Source: Nostoc sp. 106C (GTDB lineage: Bacteria; Cyanobacteriota; Cyanobacteriia; Cyanobacteriales; Nostocaceae). Taken from it: a stretch of 64,000 nucleotides of DNA. The notes beneath the pieces were generated by a model. That model worked only from the letters and a program-made list of their open reading frames with translations, did not search any database and had not been told where the DNA came from. The DNA lies in contig NZ_MTAW01000093.1 in assembly GCF_002154725.1 (NCBI RefSeq), forward strand, positions 60,950 through 124,949. The letters are read 5' to 3'. Below, one piece after another: positions 26,712-37,654 of this stretch; the first letter of the stretch is position 1; each line of letters opens with the position of its first letter. A program made the position numbers and the translations under genes.

Positions 26712-28352
26712 ATGACAAGTTTTAATCGCTCTACCAGTCGTCGGTTGAAGAAATTATCCCAAATTCCTTCTGTATGGGAGGGCGATCGCCGTCCGTTGTC
26801 ATCATCACAAACTCAGCCAAGAGACGCAGAAGGAAAGGGTGATTGCATACTTTGGGTGGATGGCTCTCAAGGCATTGTGAGAGGCATGGATGTGGTAGGA
26901 TCCGACACTGGCCCGGAAGCAGTTGTTCGTACCTTAATGCGGGCAATGGAGCATCCTCATAGTCCGGCCAAACCTGCTCGTCCGCAAAGAATTGTCGTCC
27001 GCGATCGCGAGATCCAATTTTATCTGCGTGGAGTCCTGCAAGACTTAGACATTGCCATTGACTACGCACCAGAATTGCCTTTGATTGATGAACTGTTTCG
27101 CTCTTTTGGGGAAATCCTCGATAGCCAAATTCCCGATTTACCCCCCCAGTATGCACAAACCTTGCAAGATAAGGCATTTGCAATTTGGCAGGCATCTCCT
27201 TGGGAGTTTTTAGAAGAACAACAAATCTTGTCTATAGAGATTAATAAGTGGGATGTTGGTAAACTCTACGCCTCAGTCATGGGAATGCTGGGGATGGAAT
27301 ATGGAATTTTATTCTATCGTTCTGAAGATTCTTTAAAGCAGTTTCGCGCAGCCGTGTTAAGAGATGAGGAATCACAAGGGCGTTTGGAAGAAGCATTTCT
27401 CAAACAGGATTGCCTGTTTCTCACTTTTGAGCGTAGTGATGAAACAGATGAAGTTGAGGATGATGAAGGTGACTTAGCAGATCTACCGTTATCAGAAATT
27501 GACCCTACCTTTGGTAATATCCATCCTTTAGAAGGACTACGGTCTGTTTTGTATGACGAAGAAGCACTTGTGGTTTTTGTGGCTTTAGAGAGCCTGAACC
27601 GCTTTATCCGCGATCACCGTCGCCAACTCTATGGAGACTCATTCCCTAGCCTCAGCCATCGCTATCGGATTACCCTTCCTCAGTCCAATGAAGCGACTAA
27701 AACAGTATCTGTGACTGTCTCTACTATGCCAGAGTTGGCAGCGGAATTAGAGGAAATGGCCGGCTTAGATATCGAGGATGGGGAGATAGGGGAATCTTCC
27801 ACGATGTTACGTTCATTACGAGATGATTTGATCCCAGAAGACTCTTTCCTCAGTTTGGGAGTAGTCTCTTGGGAAATGCTGGAGTATTTACGTCAAGGTG
27901 TTACCTATCATCCCGTCGGTGAAATTCAACAAGTAGGTGACGGGTTGCCTGTAATTTTAATTCAAACTTCTCGTCCCAGAGGTAAGACGGTAATTGAACA
28001 TTTAGAAGCCGCTGGGGGACTGAAAGCAATTTGTTTTAATCCTGGTGCCGATCCCTTTGATGGCAATAACTATGACTTGGGTTTATTACAAACTCACAAT
28101 GATGAATTGTTCTTATTCGGCGAATTTTTAGATGACGATCCCATTCATGTAGAAGCCCGAAAAAAATGGAATCAGCGCTGCAAAAATACCAGAGGCTACT
28201 GTGGTTTAATCATTGCTAAAGGATTGACGGGATCAGCCCGTGGCAACCCGCAATTGCGAGATATGATGGCTCTGTTTGAAGCGCGATCGGTTTCTCCAAA
28301 AGATTTAGGCATTGGTACTTTGCAACTCGTACCTCAACTTCAATTTGAATAG
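26712..28352 (+). CDS. Large conserved cyanobacterial protein of unknown function
   Basis: 546 residues, soluble and acidic, with a basic start MTSFNRSTSRRLKKL and a strongly acidic stretch SDETDEVEDDEGD near 240-250. It contains VVRDREIQFYLRGVLQDLDI and a long regular alpha/beta pattern. I recall similar DUF6930-type proteins across cyanobacteria but cannot confirm the assignment. No catalytic motif, membrane helix or signal is visible. It is monocistronic, divergent from the Fe-S carrier. Confidence 0.7.
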   Translation: MTSFNRSTSRRLKKLSQIPSVWEGDRRPLSSSQTQPRDAEGKGDCILWVDGSQGIVRGMDVVGSDTGPEAVVRTLMRAMEHPHSPAKPARPQRIVVRDREIQFYLRGVLQDLDIAIDYAPELPLIDELFRSFGEILDSQIPDLPPQYAQTLQDKAFAIWQASPWEFLEEQQILSIEINKWDVGKLYASVMGMLGMEYGILFYRSEDSLKQFRAAVLRDEESQGRLEEAFLKQDCLFLTFERSDETDEVEDDEGDLADLPLSEIDPTFGNIHPLEGLRSVLYDEEALVVFVALESLNRFIRDHRRQLYGDSFPSLSHRYRITLPQSNEATKTVSVTVSTMPELAAELEEMAGLDIEDGEIGESSTMLRSLRDDLIPEDSFLSLGVVSWEMLEYLRQGVTYHPVGEIQQVGDGLPVILIQTSRPRGKTVIEHLEAAGGLKAICFNPGADPFDGNNYDLGLLQTHNDELFLFGEFLDDDPIHVEARKKWNQRCKNTRGYCGLIIAKGLTGSARGNPQLRDMMALFEARSVSPKDLGIGTLQLVPQLQFE

Positions 28353-30347
28353 TGCTGCCTCAAAAGGAGATCAATGCTTCCTGATTAAATAATTACTAAG
28401 ATTGAAACTGGATAACATCTCGAACAGCATTGCATTCCGGAATGGCTACACAATTGCTGACTCTGCAAAATATCCTCTAGAGTACGAACTTTGAGATTAA
28501 TTGTGAGTAGTGTTAGCACTGCTCCTACCTAGCTGGCTTCAACGATGGCAGAACATAGCATTTGGGCTAAATCACTAAATAGAAGCTAGTTCAAAAAAAT
28601 AGTTTTCATTACGATGTATAAAACATCTCAGTTTCCTTTGAGCAAGTCTCTAGCAGCTTGCCTATAGTCCTGTCTTACCTTGCCTGTGTGTCTATTTTCT
28701 AGTGAGATTAACTCTATCTACTTACCATAAGTAGCCGTAATATTTATTACTTCTATTTTGACTTGTTCGCTCTCAAGCGTTCTCGTTCTCTCGTGCCCTT
28801 TCGGGGAAGCAAGCTACGCGTTAGCGTCTCCACAACAAAAGAGAGTTTTCGCAGGGTAGGGTAGGAAATGCCGTCGCGTTGTAGCAAGTGGCGTGATTAT
28901 GAAACATTTATTGGATAGGCGTTTCAGATTTTCATCTGTCGCAATCATTTTTAAAATTGGTATTACTTGCTCATAACTTTATGAAGTAACTATATTCTTA
29001 TCTTTTTCTAGTGACTGTTGGGGCTAGTAATAACAGTATAAAATAGTACATTAAATAAAATATATAGACAAAGTTGAGCCAGTTTAAATTCAGCAAAATT
29101 GTTTCAATATCTGCTTTTCTCTTATTCAGCACTTTGTTATTTATCAATCTTATTCATTGAAAGTTTAGCCTAACAAAGGCTGCTTTATAATTTTTTTATA
29201 AATCTAGATAACTACTGTTATTTAGCCAGACAATAAAGATTATTTAAATTTTAGTCAGAATCGCTCTAATAAATGCACTTAAAAAATATTGAGGTGTACA
29301 ATATTTTTTATACAGTGATGGTTATTTGCATAATGTTTGAATAGCAAGCATTTTTTAGAAGCTGTTTTAAAACACTTCAACAGCTAGAGCACCTATCTGG
29401 AATTAAATTTTAATTTAATATCGATAGCAACTCTAGTTTTAGAAGTAGGCTGAATCTACCACATATCATAGTACATTAGCCCTATCAGGAATGAGTAATC
29501 ATCTTCCCAAAATTAATGCTGGCAAATATTTATTTTTCCAATAAAACTACTGAGCTATATAAGTTAGGTAGAAATTTAAAAAATTTGCTAGCAATTATAG
29601 ATTAATTGAGTGGAGGTCAATAGCATTATCAAGTTTTGATTATTCTATCCAAAGCCTGATTGATGAAAGCAATGTATTTAATATGAAGGTAGTAACAGTC
29701 TAGTAGATAAAAGTGTCAATTCTAGTAGAAAATATGAAAACAAAAAATACCAAAGCCTTACTCTTAGAAAAATCTTAATTTACGAGTATGAAGTTTAATA
29801 ACAGTAACATGAAGAAGTGCGAAAAGTCCCCTTCTTATGGAGACCTAGCTAGTTAGTGTGAACTTTACTACGAGCGATCGCAAACTACATATGTTACTAA
29901 AACATCTTTACCAGCCAGCATTTAACAATGATAATTTTCTCGCACTTGATTGTTAAATGTTATGGTATTATGTTCTCTCCAGAGTTTTGTAGCGAACTGA
30001 GTCTAGAGAGAAAGAGAAATGCTTTTGATAAAGAAAAACTGGGGTAATCTTTATTTTGTTAACAGCATGGATACCCACTGATTTAGAAAATTGAACTGTC
30101 AGCATTTAGTCGCTATACTTTTGCCGATATAAATTACTTTTACGGCAAGTGTGCGCTATTTTCCCTGTCACAACAGTAACAAATGAATCATGCCTTTTAT
30201 ATTTTATTGGAAAATGAACAAGATTTGACAAAAATAGCATTTTTAATATTAATGGCATTGCTTGTTTACTGGCACTAATTCTTAAGAATATTATCTTTTT
30301 ATTCTTTAGTTAGATGTCTTTGATGATGTTAATATATAGCAACTAGC
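28353..30347. other. Two-kilobase gene-poor region
   Basis: No ORF with coding character was found. At 28790-28860 there is a GC-richer dispersed repeat (GCCCTTTCGGGGAAGC and GCTACGCGTTAGCGTCTCC). GTAGCAAGTGGCGTGATT at 28881-28898 is the reverse complement of a site at 23488. The rest is very AT-rich. A perfect 11-bp inverted repeat is annotated separately. It could hold unannotated RNAs or be decayed sequence. Confidence 0.5.
29919..29959. repeat. Perfect 11-bp inverted repeat
   Basis: CATTTAACAAT and ATTGTTAAATG flank 19 bp within the gene-poor region. There is no T run, so it is not a typical terminator. It may be an operator or a mobile-element relic. Confidence 0.5.
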
Positions 30348-30524
30348 ATGATAATGACAAATAAAAAGTGGGCCGTAAAACGTATAACAGTTAATCTCGC
30401 AGCACAGGAAGCTGAAAAACTGGAACAATATTGTCAGCAGACTGGTAGACCAGCAACCGATGTTATTCGGGAACTGATTAGAGGTTTACCTATCTCTGAA
30501 GATACGAAAGAACCCAGTAGGTAG
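30348..30524 (+). CDS. Small ribbon-helix-helix protein
   Basis: 58 codons. KRITVNLAAQEAEKLEQYC is a beta strand plus helix, and GRPATDVIRELIRGL the second helix of an RHH (CopG/Arc-like) DNA-binding domain. Such proteins are often antitoxins or repressors. No toxin gene follows: the next gene is zds, about 250 bp on. ATG 30354 is an alternative start. A 12-bp palindrome ATTCTTAAGAAT lies about 60 bp upstream. Confidence 0.6.
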   Translation: MIMTNKKWAVKRITVNLAAQEAEKLEQYCQQTGRPATDVIRELIRGLPISEDTKEPSR

Positions 30525-30771
30525 GAAGGTGTGTGCCAAAAACACTTCAAATACTTGTTTTCATTCAGTCGTTATTAAGTGAATGCTGAGTTACTTAATC
30601 CCTAGACTTGACCTATTTATTAGGTATTATTTGTTACTTAGAAACTTTGGGATACAAAAGTGTGTAACCGGACACCGCTATGCATGTATGTGCTAATCGA
30701 CTGAATATGAGTAGCAAATTCCGACACCAAGCCAGTTACAATCTGTAAAGAAACTGAAAAGGAACGACGGA

Positions 30772-32211
30772 ATGCGCGTTGCAATCGTAGGTGCGGGACT
30801 GGCAGGGCTAGCAACTGCCGTGGATTTAGCTGATGCTGGCTGTGAAGTACAGATTTTTGAGTCCCGTCCGTTTGTTGGTGGAAAAGTTGGCAGTTGGGTA
30901 GATGGCGATGGCAACCATATTGAAATGGGGTTGCACGTGTTTTTTGGCTGCTACTATCAGCTGTTTGACTTGATGAAGAAGGTAGGGGCGTTAGACAATC
31001 TACGCCTAAAAGAACATACCCACACTTTTATCAATAAAGGGGGGCGCACTGGTGCTTTAGATTTTCGTTTCTTCACAGGTGCGCCTTTTAATGGGTTAAA
31101 AGCATTTTTCACGACTTCCCAACTATCATTACAGGATAAATTGCAAAATGCGATCGCCTTAGGCACTAGCCCAATAGTTCGCGGTTTGGTGGACTTTGAT
31201 GGGGCGATGAAAACCATTCGCAATTTAGATAAAGTCAGCTTTGCCGATTGGTTTCGCAGTCATGGTGGTAGTGAAGGTAGCATTAAGCGGATGTGGAACC
31301 CCATCGCTTACGCTTTAGGATTTATTGATTGCGAAAACATTTCTGCCCGTTGTATGTTGACAATTTTTCAGTTTTTTGCAGTTAGAACTGAAGCTTCAAT
31401 ACTGCGGATGCTGGAAGGTTCTCCCCATGAATACCTGCACAAACCCATCTTGGAATATTTAGCAGCTAGAGGTACTCAAGTTTACACCCGTCGCCAAGTG
31501 CGGGAAATTCAGTTTGCAGAACAAGGGGAACAAACCCATGTTACAGGTATAGTAGTTGCCCAAGGTGAGACAGAAGAAGTGGTTACTGCTGATGCCTACG
31601 TCTTTGCCTGTGACGTGCCTGGAATTCAACGCATCCTGCCTCAACAGTGGCGTCAGTGGCCAGAATTTGACAATATTTACAAACTAGATGCCGTGCCAGT
31701 CGCCACAGTACAGCTAAGGTTTGATGGTTGGGTAACAGAACTGCAAGATGAAGAGCAACGCAAACAGCTAAATCATGCCGCGGGGATAGATAATTTGCTC
31801 TACACAGCGGATGCTGACTTTTCTTGCTTTGCAGATTTAGCCCTGAGTAGCCCTGCTGATTATTATCGCCCAGGACAGGGTTCATTGTTGCAGTTAGTGC
31901 TGACACCGGGAGATCCGTTTATCAAACAAAGCAATGAAGCGATCGCCCAGCACGTTCTTAAGCAAGTGCATGAACTCTTCCCCTCGTCGCGAGAGTTAAA
32001 TATGACTTGGTACAACGTGGTAAAACTTGCCCAGTCTCTTTACCGAGAAGCGCCAGGGATGGATATATACCGTCCTAACCAAAAGACACCAGTGCCTAAT
32101 TTCTTCTTGGCAGGCAGTTACACTCAGCAAGACTACATCGATAGTATGGAGGGAGCAACAATTTCCGGGCGACGTGCGGCAAAAGCGATTTTGGAGAATG
32201 TAAAGCAATAA
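30772..32211 (+). CDS. zds: 9,9'-di-cis-zeta-carotene desaturase
   Basis: FAD-dependent carotenoid enzyme of 479 residues, converting zeta-carotene through neurosporene to (pro)lycopene; also called crtQ. The FAD-binding motif [17 protein letters not shown] (about residues 7-23) is followed by GGKVGSW and [14 protein letters not shown], typical of plant-type ZDS rather than bacterial CrtI. The C-terminal FAD motif is [16 protein letters not shown]. Membrane-associated in thylakoids by family. Its downstream SRPBCC gene, 44 bp away, is a known neighbour in cyanobacteria (slr0940-slr0941 in Synechocystis). Confidence 0.95.
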   Translation: MRVAIVGAGLAGLATAVDLADAGCEVQIFESRPFVGGKVGSWVDGDGNHIEMGLHVFFGCYYQLFDLMKKVGALDNLRLKEHTHTFINKGGRTGALDFRFFTGAPFNGLKAFFTTSQLSLQDKLQNAIALGTSPIVRGLVDFDGAMKTIRNLDKVSFADWFRSHGGSEGSIKRMWNPIAYALGFIDCENISARCMLTIFQFFAVRTEASILRMLEGSPHEYLHKPILEYLAARGTQVYTRRQVREIQFAEQGEQTHVTGIVVAQGETEEVVTADAYVFACDVPGIQRILPQQWRQWPEFDNIYKLDAVPVATVQLRFDGWVTELQDEEQRKQLNHAAGIDNLLYTADADFSCFADLALSSPADYYRPGQGSLLQLVLTPGDPFIKQSNEAIAQHVLKQVHELFPSSRELNMTWYNVVKLAQSLYREAPGMDIYRPNQKTPVPNFFLAGSYTQQDYIDSMEGATISGRRAAKAILENVKQ

Positions 32212-32255
32212 CGAACCGCACGAGGCAAGAAAAAGCGCAGAGGAAGGAAATAAAA

Positions 32256-32690
32256 ATGTCAGACTGGCTAGAGCATAGTGTACAGGTCGAGGTTGAGGCT
32301 CCTATAGATTTAGTATGGAGTCTCTGGTCTGATTTGGAGCAAATGCCCAAATGGATGAAGTGGATTGATTCTGTGAAAATATCGCCTGATGATCCAGATA
32401 TATCTATTTGGAAGCTGAGTACTGGCGGTCTGGATTTTACTTGGAAATCCCGGATTCTCAAAGTCATACCCAATCAGATTATCCAATGGCAATCAATTGA
32501 TGGCTTGCCCAATCAAGGAGCGATTCGCTTTTACGATCGCCACACTAGTAGTATTGTCAAAATGACTATTTCCTACGCTATCCCCGGCTTTCTTGGCAAA
32601 ATCATGGATAACTTGTTTTTAGGAAGAGTTGTTGAGTCAACAATTCAAGCAGATTTAGAAAGGTTTCGACAATACGCCCTCAATAAGTAA
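32256..32690 (+). CDS. SRPBCC/START-like protein next to zds
   Basis: 144 residues of the polyketide-cyclase/SRPBCC fold: VQVEVEAPIDLVWSLWSDLEQMPKWM at the start and a closing helix at the end, forming a ligand cavity. Homologues beside zds occur in other cyanobacteria (slr0941 type), suggesting a role in carotenoid handling or regulation, but the ligand is unknown. AAGGAAATAAAA gives a ribosome site. It is probably co-transcribed with zds; a strong terminator follows. Confidence 0.85.
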   Translation: MSDWLEHSVQVEVEAPIDLVWSLWSDLEQMPKWMKWIDSVKISPDDPDISIWKLSTGGLDFTWKSRILKVIPNQIIQWQSIDGLPNQGAIRFYDRHTSSIVKMTISYAIPGFLGKIMDNLFLGRVVESTIQADLERFRQYALNK

Positions 32691-32734
32691 TAGCTAACAG
32701 AAATTTGCTACTGAAAAATCAGGAGATTTTGCGA

Positions 32735-32765
32735 TTTAAAAGCCTGCGGCCGCAGGCTTTGATTT
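32735..32765. terminator. Bidirectional terminator
   Basis: AAAGCCTGCGGCCGCAGGCTTT is nearly self-complementary over its 22 bases, with the T side GATTTTG on the plus strand and AAA on the other. It lies between the zds operon and the convergent hydrolase gene. Confidence 0.8.
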
Positions 32766-32795
32766 TGTATGGAATACTTAAAATTGTTTTCTCAT

Positions 32796-33731
32796 TTACT
32801 GAGGAAGTGACAACACCCAATCTTTCAAAAGAGAGTTGACTTGATTTGGTATTTCATCATGAGGACAATGACCCGCCATGAGAAAATGTTCTTGAAGTTG
32901 TGAATAATATTGGCGAAACTTTTGGGAACGCTCTCTAGCATTCATCCAAGGGTCAGCTTCTCCCCACAACAACAATAAAGCACAAGTTAATTGCTTCAGC
33001 AGTACATCAACTTTTTCTCCTTGGGGAGTACTAAACACCGAGACAAATACATCAAATGCACCTGCATCGTAAGCCGGCCGATAAATCTCTTCTATCAACT
33101 GGTCTGTAATTGCACTCTTGTCCAAATAAACTTTTTCTAGGGTTTGGCGAATTACCCAACGTTGTCGCACATATTGAAATAATAAAAACTGGGCTAAAGG
33201 TTGCTGAAACATCCACTTCACACTGTCACCCAGCAACTTCTGCAATCCCGATTCTTGTTTGGGAGGCTGAATTTGTGTTTGCAAAGCTTCGGGTTCAGAT
33301 GTTGGCTGTTCGTTAAAGGGGCCTGCACTGTTCAGTAAGACTACACCAGCAGCACTATCGGGGCGTTGTGCAGCAACACACAAGGAAGCATAGCCACCGA
33401 GAGAGTTACCTACTAAAACTGCTTTTTGACCAATGATTTCACTGATAAAGTCGTAGAGTTGGTCACGCCACAAGTCACCACCGTACTGCATTTTAGGTTT
33501 GGCTGAGCGTCCAAATCCCAATAAATCGATCGCAAATACTTGAAAATCTTGGCTTAGTTCTGCGATGTTCTTGCGCCAGTGGTCTGTGGAAGCACCAAAC
33601 CCATGTACAAATAACAAGGGCGGACGTTGCGGATGTTGTTCTCCGGCTCGTACATAGTAAACTTTGTGCCCTCGCCACTGCCAGTATTGACCGGGAATTG
33701 GGGTTGTAGAGGGGGCTGTAATTGCCTGCAT
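32796..33731 (-). CDS. Alpha/beta-fold hydrolase
   Basis: 311 residues. Oxyanion region LLFVHGFGASTDHW (about 39-52), nucleophile elbow GNSLGGYASL (Ser near 110), acid in LWGEADPWM and the His in AGHCPHDEIP form a complete catalytic set. Cyanobacterial and chloroplast members of this group include pheophytinase-like enzymes, but the substrate cannot be deduced. No signal peptide or membrane segment. It is convergent with the zds operon, with no same-strand partner. Confidence 0.85.
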   Translation of the reverse strand: MQAITAPSTTPIPGQYWQWRGHKVYYVRAGEQHPQRPPLLFVHGFGASTDHWRKNIAELSQDFQVFAIDLLGFGRSAKPKMQYGGDLWRDQLYDFISEIIGQKAVLVGNSLGGYASLCVAAQRPDSAAGVVLLNSAGPFNEQPTSEPEALQTQIQPPKQESGLQKLLGDSVKWMFQQPLAQFLLFQYVRQRWVIRQTLEKVYLDKSAITDQLIEEIYRPAYDAGAFDVFVSVFSTPQGEKVDVLLKQLTCALLLLWGEADPWMNARERSQKFRQYYSQLQEHFLMAGHCPHDEIPNQVNSLLKDWVLSLPQ

Positions 33732-34527
33732 GATTCTAAAGAAATGTGAAGTAGCTTTTAATAATTGTAATCCAGCACAAAGGTTCGGTTGAAAGTAGTG
33801 AAAACCAATATCAACAGTCAGATTGTTAGGTTTAGTTAGCCTACAGTAAAACAGGGTTTATCGGTAAAATTTAATACATTATATATTTACCCTCAAATGT
33901 TGGATAAACGAAGTAAAAAACTATTATTTACTATTAATTTTTTTCATTCTCAATCTAGCAATTGTGTCTATATGTGCTATTAAGATTGAGCTTTTTCCCT
34001 CTATTTGTTTAGATAAAAAATCATTTTTAATTTAACTCTATTTGATGATGTAAAAAAGCTTACATTAGCAAATTTGATATAAAGTTAAAATATACTTAAC
34101 TTAAAATTAATCTACTGTTAATCAATAACTAAGAATCTAATTAATGATGTCAATAACAAATTAACTAGTATCAAAATCACTCTGATATACAACGAAAAAA
34201 TTCCAAAATTAGTGATTAACTCGAGAAACAAGAACTTTTAAATACTTACTCAAATAAATTGTTATTGACATTAATTCAAATTTAAATATTTCAACAAAGC
34301 CTTGGTGACGGGACATACAAGCTCAAGATTTTAACTTTTAAATAAGGTTTGATATAGATAAAACTAAAGTTAAATGTAGAAAATGTTTACTTTCATGTTT
34401 TAACTAAATAGACCTTATTTAAAATATAAATATCTGGTAAATAATAATGCATTAATCTGAGAAATATTAAACAGATATTAGTATCTGGATTCTACAAAAA
34501 TTTTCTCTGAATAAATTAAAAATTAAT
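33732..34527. other. Very AT-rich intergenic region before ppk1
   Basis: About 800 bp of about three-quarters A+T with no ORF. Many short AT palindromes occur but no single strong hairpin. Phosphate-regulated promoters are expected in front of ppk in some bacteria; I did not find a clear Pho box of CTTAACCT repeats. Confidence 0.35.
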
Positions 34528-36690
34528 ATGGTCAAATCCAAACAGATAACCACAGCTATTAACCTGAGTGACCCGCAGTATTACTTTAATAGAGAGCTAA
34601 GTTGGTTAGAATTTAATCGGAGAGTTTTGCATGAAGCGTTGGATTTGCGTACACCTTTATTGGAAAGACTGAAGTTTACCGCTATCTTCAGTTCCAATTT
34701 AGATGAATATTTCATGATTCGCGTGGCAATTATAAAAGATCAAGTCCAAGCGCAGGTAAGTAAAAAAACTCCAGATGGTTTAACTCCACAAGAACAATTA
34801 AAAGCGATCGCACAATTACTACGTCCAATGGTGATTAAGCAACATCACAACTTTGAGAAGGTGTTGCGTTCAGAAATGGCATCCCAAGGTATTCATATTC
34901 TCAATTACATAGATATCAGTTCAGAACAACGTTCTTACCTGCGAAAGTTATTTAAACAGCGGATTTTTCCAGTTCTGACACCCTTAGCAGTAGATCCTAG
35001 CCATCCCTTTCCCCGAATGGCGAATCTCAGTCTGAACTTGGCAGTAGTTGTCAAAGATCCAGTCACAGAGAAACAAAAGTTTGCCAAAGTCAAAGTGCCA
35101 AATATTCTGCCGCGATTTATTGAGTTACCTCAAGATTTACAACCAGAAAATGGCAGAGTAAATCATTGGATGGGTGTACCAATAGAACAGGTAGTAGCTC
35201 ACAATTTAGAAACTTTATTTCCTGGGATGATCGTTCAGGAATATCACCTATTTCGGCTGACTCGTAAGGCAGATTTAGCAGTAGCGAAAGAAGAAGCAGA
35301 TGACTTACTATTAGCAATTCAGCAAGAGTTACGAGGACGACATTTTCGTGGTTCTGTAGTACGTTTAGAAATTCAACCATCAATGCCTCAGTCTGTGCGA
35401 CAAATGTTATGTCCAGAAATGGAACTGACTGAGACAGATGTTTATGAAATAGATGGACTGTTAAATTTAAAGGATTTAATGTCGTTCCTGGCTTTGCCAT
35501 TACCGGAACTGAAAGATTCACCTTGGACACCGATAATTCCACCTCGGCTGCATGATATTCATCAATGCAACCAAATAACTAAATCAAATAAAGCAGAAGC
35601 AACAGAGAATATTTTCTCAATAATTCAACAAAATGACTTGCTAGTACATCATCCCTACGAATCTTTTAGCGCCTCTGTAGAGCAATTTATAGCTCAAGCT
35701 GCCCGCGATGCTCATGTCCTGGCAATTAAAATGACACTTTATCGCTCTTCTGGAGATTCTGAGATTTTTCAGTCTCTGATTACTGCGGCGGAAAGTGGCA
35801 AACAAGTTGCTGTCCTTGTAGAATTAAAAGCCCGTTTTGATGAAGAAAATAACATTACTTGGGCACAGAAACTAGAAAAGTCTGGGATTCATGTTGTATA
35901 TGGCTTGGTGGGACTCAAAACTCACACCAAAATAGTCTTGGTGGTGCGTCAGGAAGGAGAAAAGATTCGTCGCTATGTTCATATTGGCACTGGCAACTAC
36001 AATCCGAAAACAGCAAAGTTATACACCGATTTAGGGCTGTTTAGTTGTCGAGAAGATTTAGGTGCAGATTTAACTGATTTATTTAATTACTTAACGGGCT
36101 ATGCCTATCAACATTCTTACCGCAAGCTGCTAGTATCACCTGTAAGTATGCGCGATCGCATGATTGCCTTGATTCGCCGCGAAATTGAACACAGCAAAAA
36201 CGGTAAAACTGGTCGGATCGTTGCCAAGATGAATTCTCTGGTAGATCCGCAAATTATTACCAGCCTCTACGCCGCATCGCAATCTGGAGTACAAATTGAC
36301 CTAATTGTTCGAGGTACGTGCTGTTTGCGTCCGGGAGTACCAGAAATCAGCGAGAATATCCGCGTGATCAGCATTATTGGCCGCTTTTTAGAACACTCTC
36401 GGATTTTTCACTTCCATAATAATGGGCAAAATGAAGTATACATTGGTAGTGCTGACTGGATGCCTCGTAACTTAGATCGGCGTGTAGAAGCTGTTACACC
36501 AGTGGAAGATCCCAAGATTTCCCAAACTTTACAAGATATTTTGGAGATTATGCTGGCAGACAATCGCCAAGCTTGGGATTTGCAATCAGATGGTTCCTAT
36601 ATTCAACGTCGCCCCCGTAAGCATGAGCCAGAACGCAGTAGCCAAAACACACTGATGGAAATATGGCAATCATTTAAAACAGATGTCTAA
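34528..36690 (+). CDS. ppk1: Polyphosphate kinase 1
   Basis: 720-residue enzyme that reversibly transfers the terminal phosphate of ATP to a polyphosphate chain. The N-terminal domain starts YYFNRELSWLEFNRRVLHEA. The two phospholipase-D-like catalytic halves include KTHTKIVLV and HIGTGNYNPKTA (about 470-490; the autophosphorylated His is in the first), and a second HSRIFHFH motif near 630. Length and domain order are complete. It is in the same direction as aroE 60 bp downstream, possibly one transcript. Confidence 0.95.
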   Translation: MVKSKQITTAINLSDPQYYFNRELSWLEFNRRVLHEALDLRTPLLERLKFTAIFSSNLDEYFMIRVAIIKDQVQAQVSKKTPDGLTPQEQLKAIAQLLRPMVIKQHHNFEKVLRSEMASQGIHILNYIDISSEQRSYLRKLFKQRIFPVLTPLAVDPSHPFPRMANLSLNLAVVVKDPVTEKQKFAKVKVPNILPRFIELPQDLQPENGRVNHWMGVPIEQVVAHNLETLFPGMIVQEYHLFRLTRKADLAVAKEEADDLLLAIQQELRGRHFRGSVVRLEIQPSMPQSVRQMLCPEMELTETDVYEIDGLLNLKDLMSFLALPLPELKDSPWTPIIPPRLHDIHQCNQITKSNKAEATENIFSIIQQNDLLVHHPYESFSASVEQFIAQAARDAHVLAIKMTLYRSSGDSEIFQSLITAAESGKQVAVLVELKARFDEENNITWAQKLEKSGIHVVYGLVGLKTHTKIVLVVRQEGEKIRRYVHIGTGNYNPKTAKLYTDLGLFSCREDLGADLTDLFNYLTGYAYQHSYRKLLVSPVSMRDRMIALIRREIEHSKNGKTGRIVAKMNSLVDPQIITSLYAASQSGVQIDLIVRGTCCLRPGVPEISENIRVISIIGRFLEHSRIFHFHNNGQNEVYIGSADWMPRNLDRRVEAVTPVEDPKISQTLQDILEIMLADNRQAWDLQSDGSYIQRRPRKHEPERSSQNTLMEIWQSFKTDV

Positions 36691-36750
36691 ATAATGTCAC
36701 TAAAGTTGTGGTAAATTGCCCAGAGGCGAGAAGTCACTGGCTGACAAAGT

Positions 36751-37626
36751 ATGTTGCAGATTACAGGGAAAACGAAACTTTTAGGGGTGATTGGACATCC
36801 AGTGGAACATTCCTTATCACCAGTGATGCACAATGCGGCGATCGCCCAGTTGGGATTAGATTATGTTTATCTTCCCTTTCCGATAGCACCAGAGAATTTA
36901 GAAGTTGCGCTCGCAGGTTTTGCGGCTGTTGGGGTTGTTGGCTTTAGTGTCACGATTCCTCACAAACAGGCAATTATGCCATTATTATCAGAAATTACGC
37001 CCATTGCCCAAGCTATAGGAGCAGTTAATACTGTTACTCGCCAAGATCATCAATGGGTAGGCACAAATACAGATATAGAAGGCTTTATTGCCCCTTTGCA
37101 AACAACATATCATCAAGATTGGAGTCAGAAGGCGGCGGTAATTTTAGGTAATGGCGGTGCGGCGAGAGCAGTTGTAGCAGGTTGTCACCAGCTAGGTTTT
37201 GCAAAGATTCATGTTGTCGGGCGCAATCAGCAGAGGTTACAAGAATTTTACGATAGTTGGGATAATTCCTCACTAGCTGCGAATTTACAAGTCCATACAT
37301 GGGATAAATTAGCCAAACTAATTCCGCAAGCAAATTTGTTGGTAAATACAACCCCAATCGGAATGTATCCCAAAGTTGATGAATCGCCGTTGAGTGCGAC
37401 AGAAATTGCAGAGCTACCAAAAGAAGCGATCGCCTACGATTTGATATATATTCCTAAACCGACACAATTTCTCCAGTTAGCAGAAAAACAAGGTGCAATT
37501 GCGATCGATGGATTAGAAATGCTAGTTCAACAAGGTGTAGCAGCATTAAAAATCTGGTTGCAGCTAGAAACTGTACCTGTAGAAGTGATGCGCCAAGCAC
37601 TGCAAAATCACCTGGGTTTAAGGTGA
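36751..37626 (+). CDS. aroE: Shikimate dehydrogenase (NADP)
   Basis: 291 residues. The substrate-binding N-terminal part shows GHPVEHSLSPVMHNAA (about 16-31) and VTIPHKQAI with the catalytic Lys, then NTDIEGF with the Asp. The NADP-binding Rossmann motif is LGNGGAARAV, and GRNQQR supplies the phosphate-binding Arg. It reduces 3-dehydroshikimate in aromatic amino-acid synthesis. It ends 28 bp from the convergent MBL gene. Confidence 0.95.
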   Translation: MLQITGKTKLLGVIGHPVEHSLSPVMHNAAIAQLGLDYVYLPFPIAPENLEVALAGFAAVGVVGFSVTIPHKQAIMPLLSEITPIAQAIGAVNTVTRQDHQWVGTNTDIEGFIAPLQTTYHQDWSQKAAVILGNGGAARAVVAGCHQLGFAKIHVVGRNQQRLQEFYDSWDNSSLAANLQVHTWDKLAKLIPQANLLVNTTPIGMYPKVDESPLSATEIAELPKEAIAYDLIYIPKPTQFLQLAEKQGAIAIDGLEMLVQQGVAALKIWLQLETVPVEVMRQALQNHLGLR

Positions 37627-37654
37627 GGGACGTCGAGATGGAGACGACTTAAGT

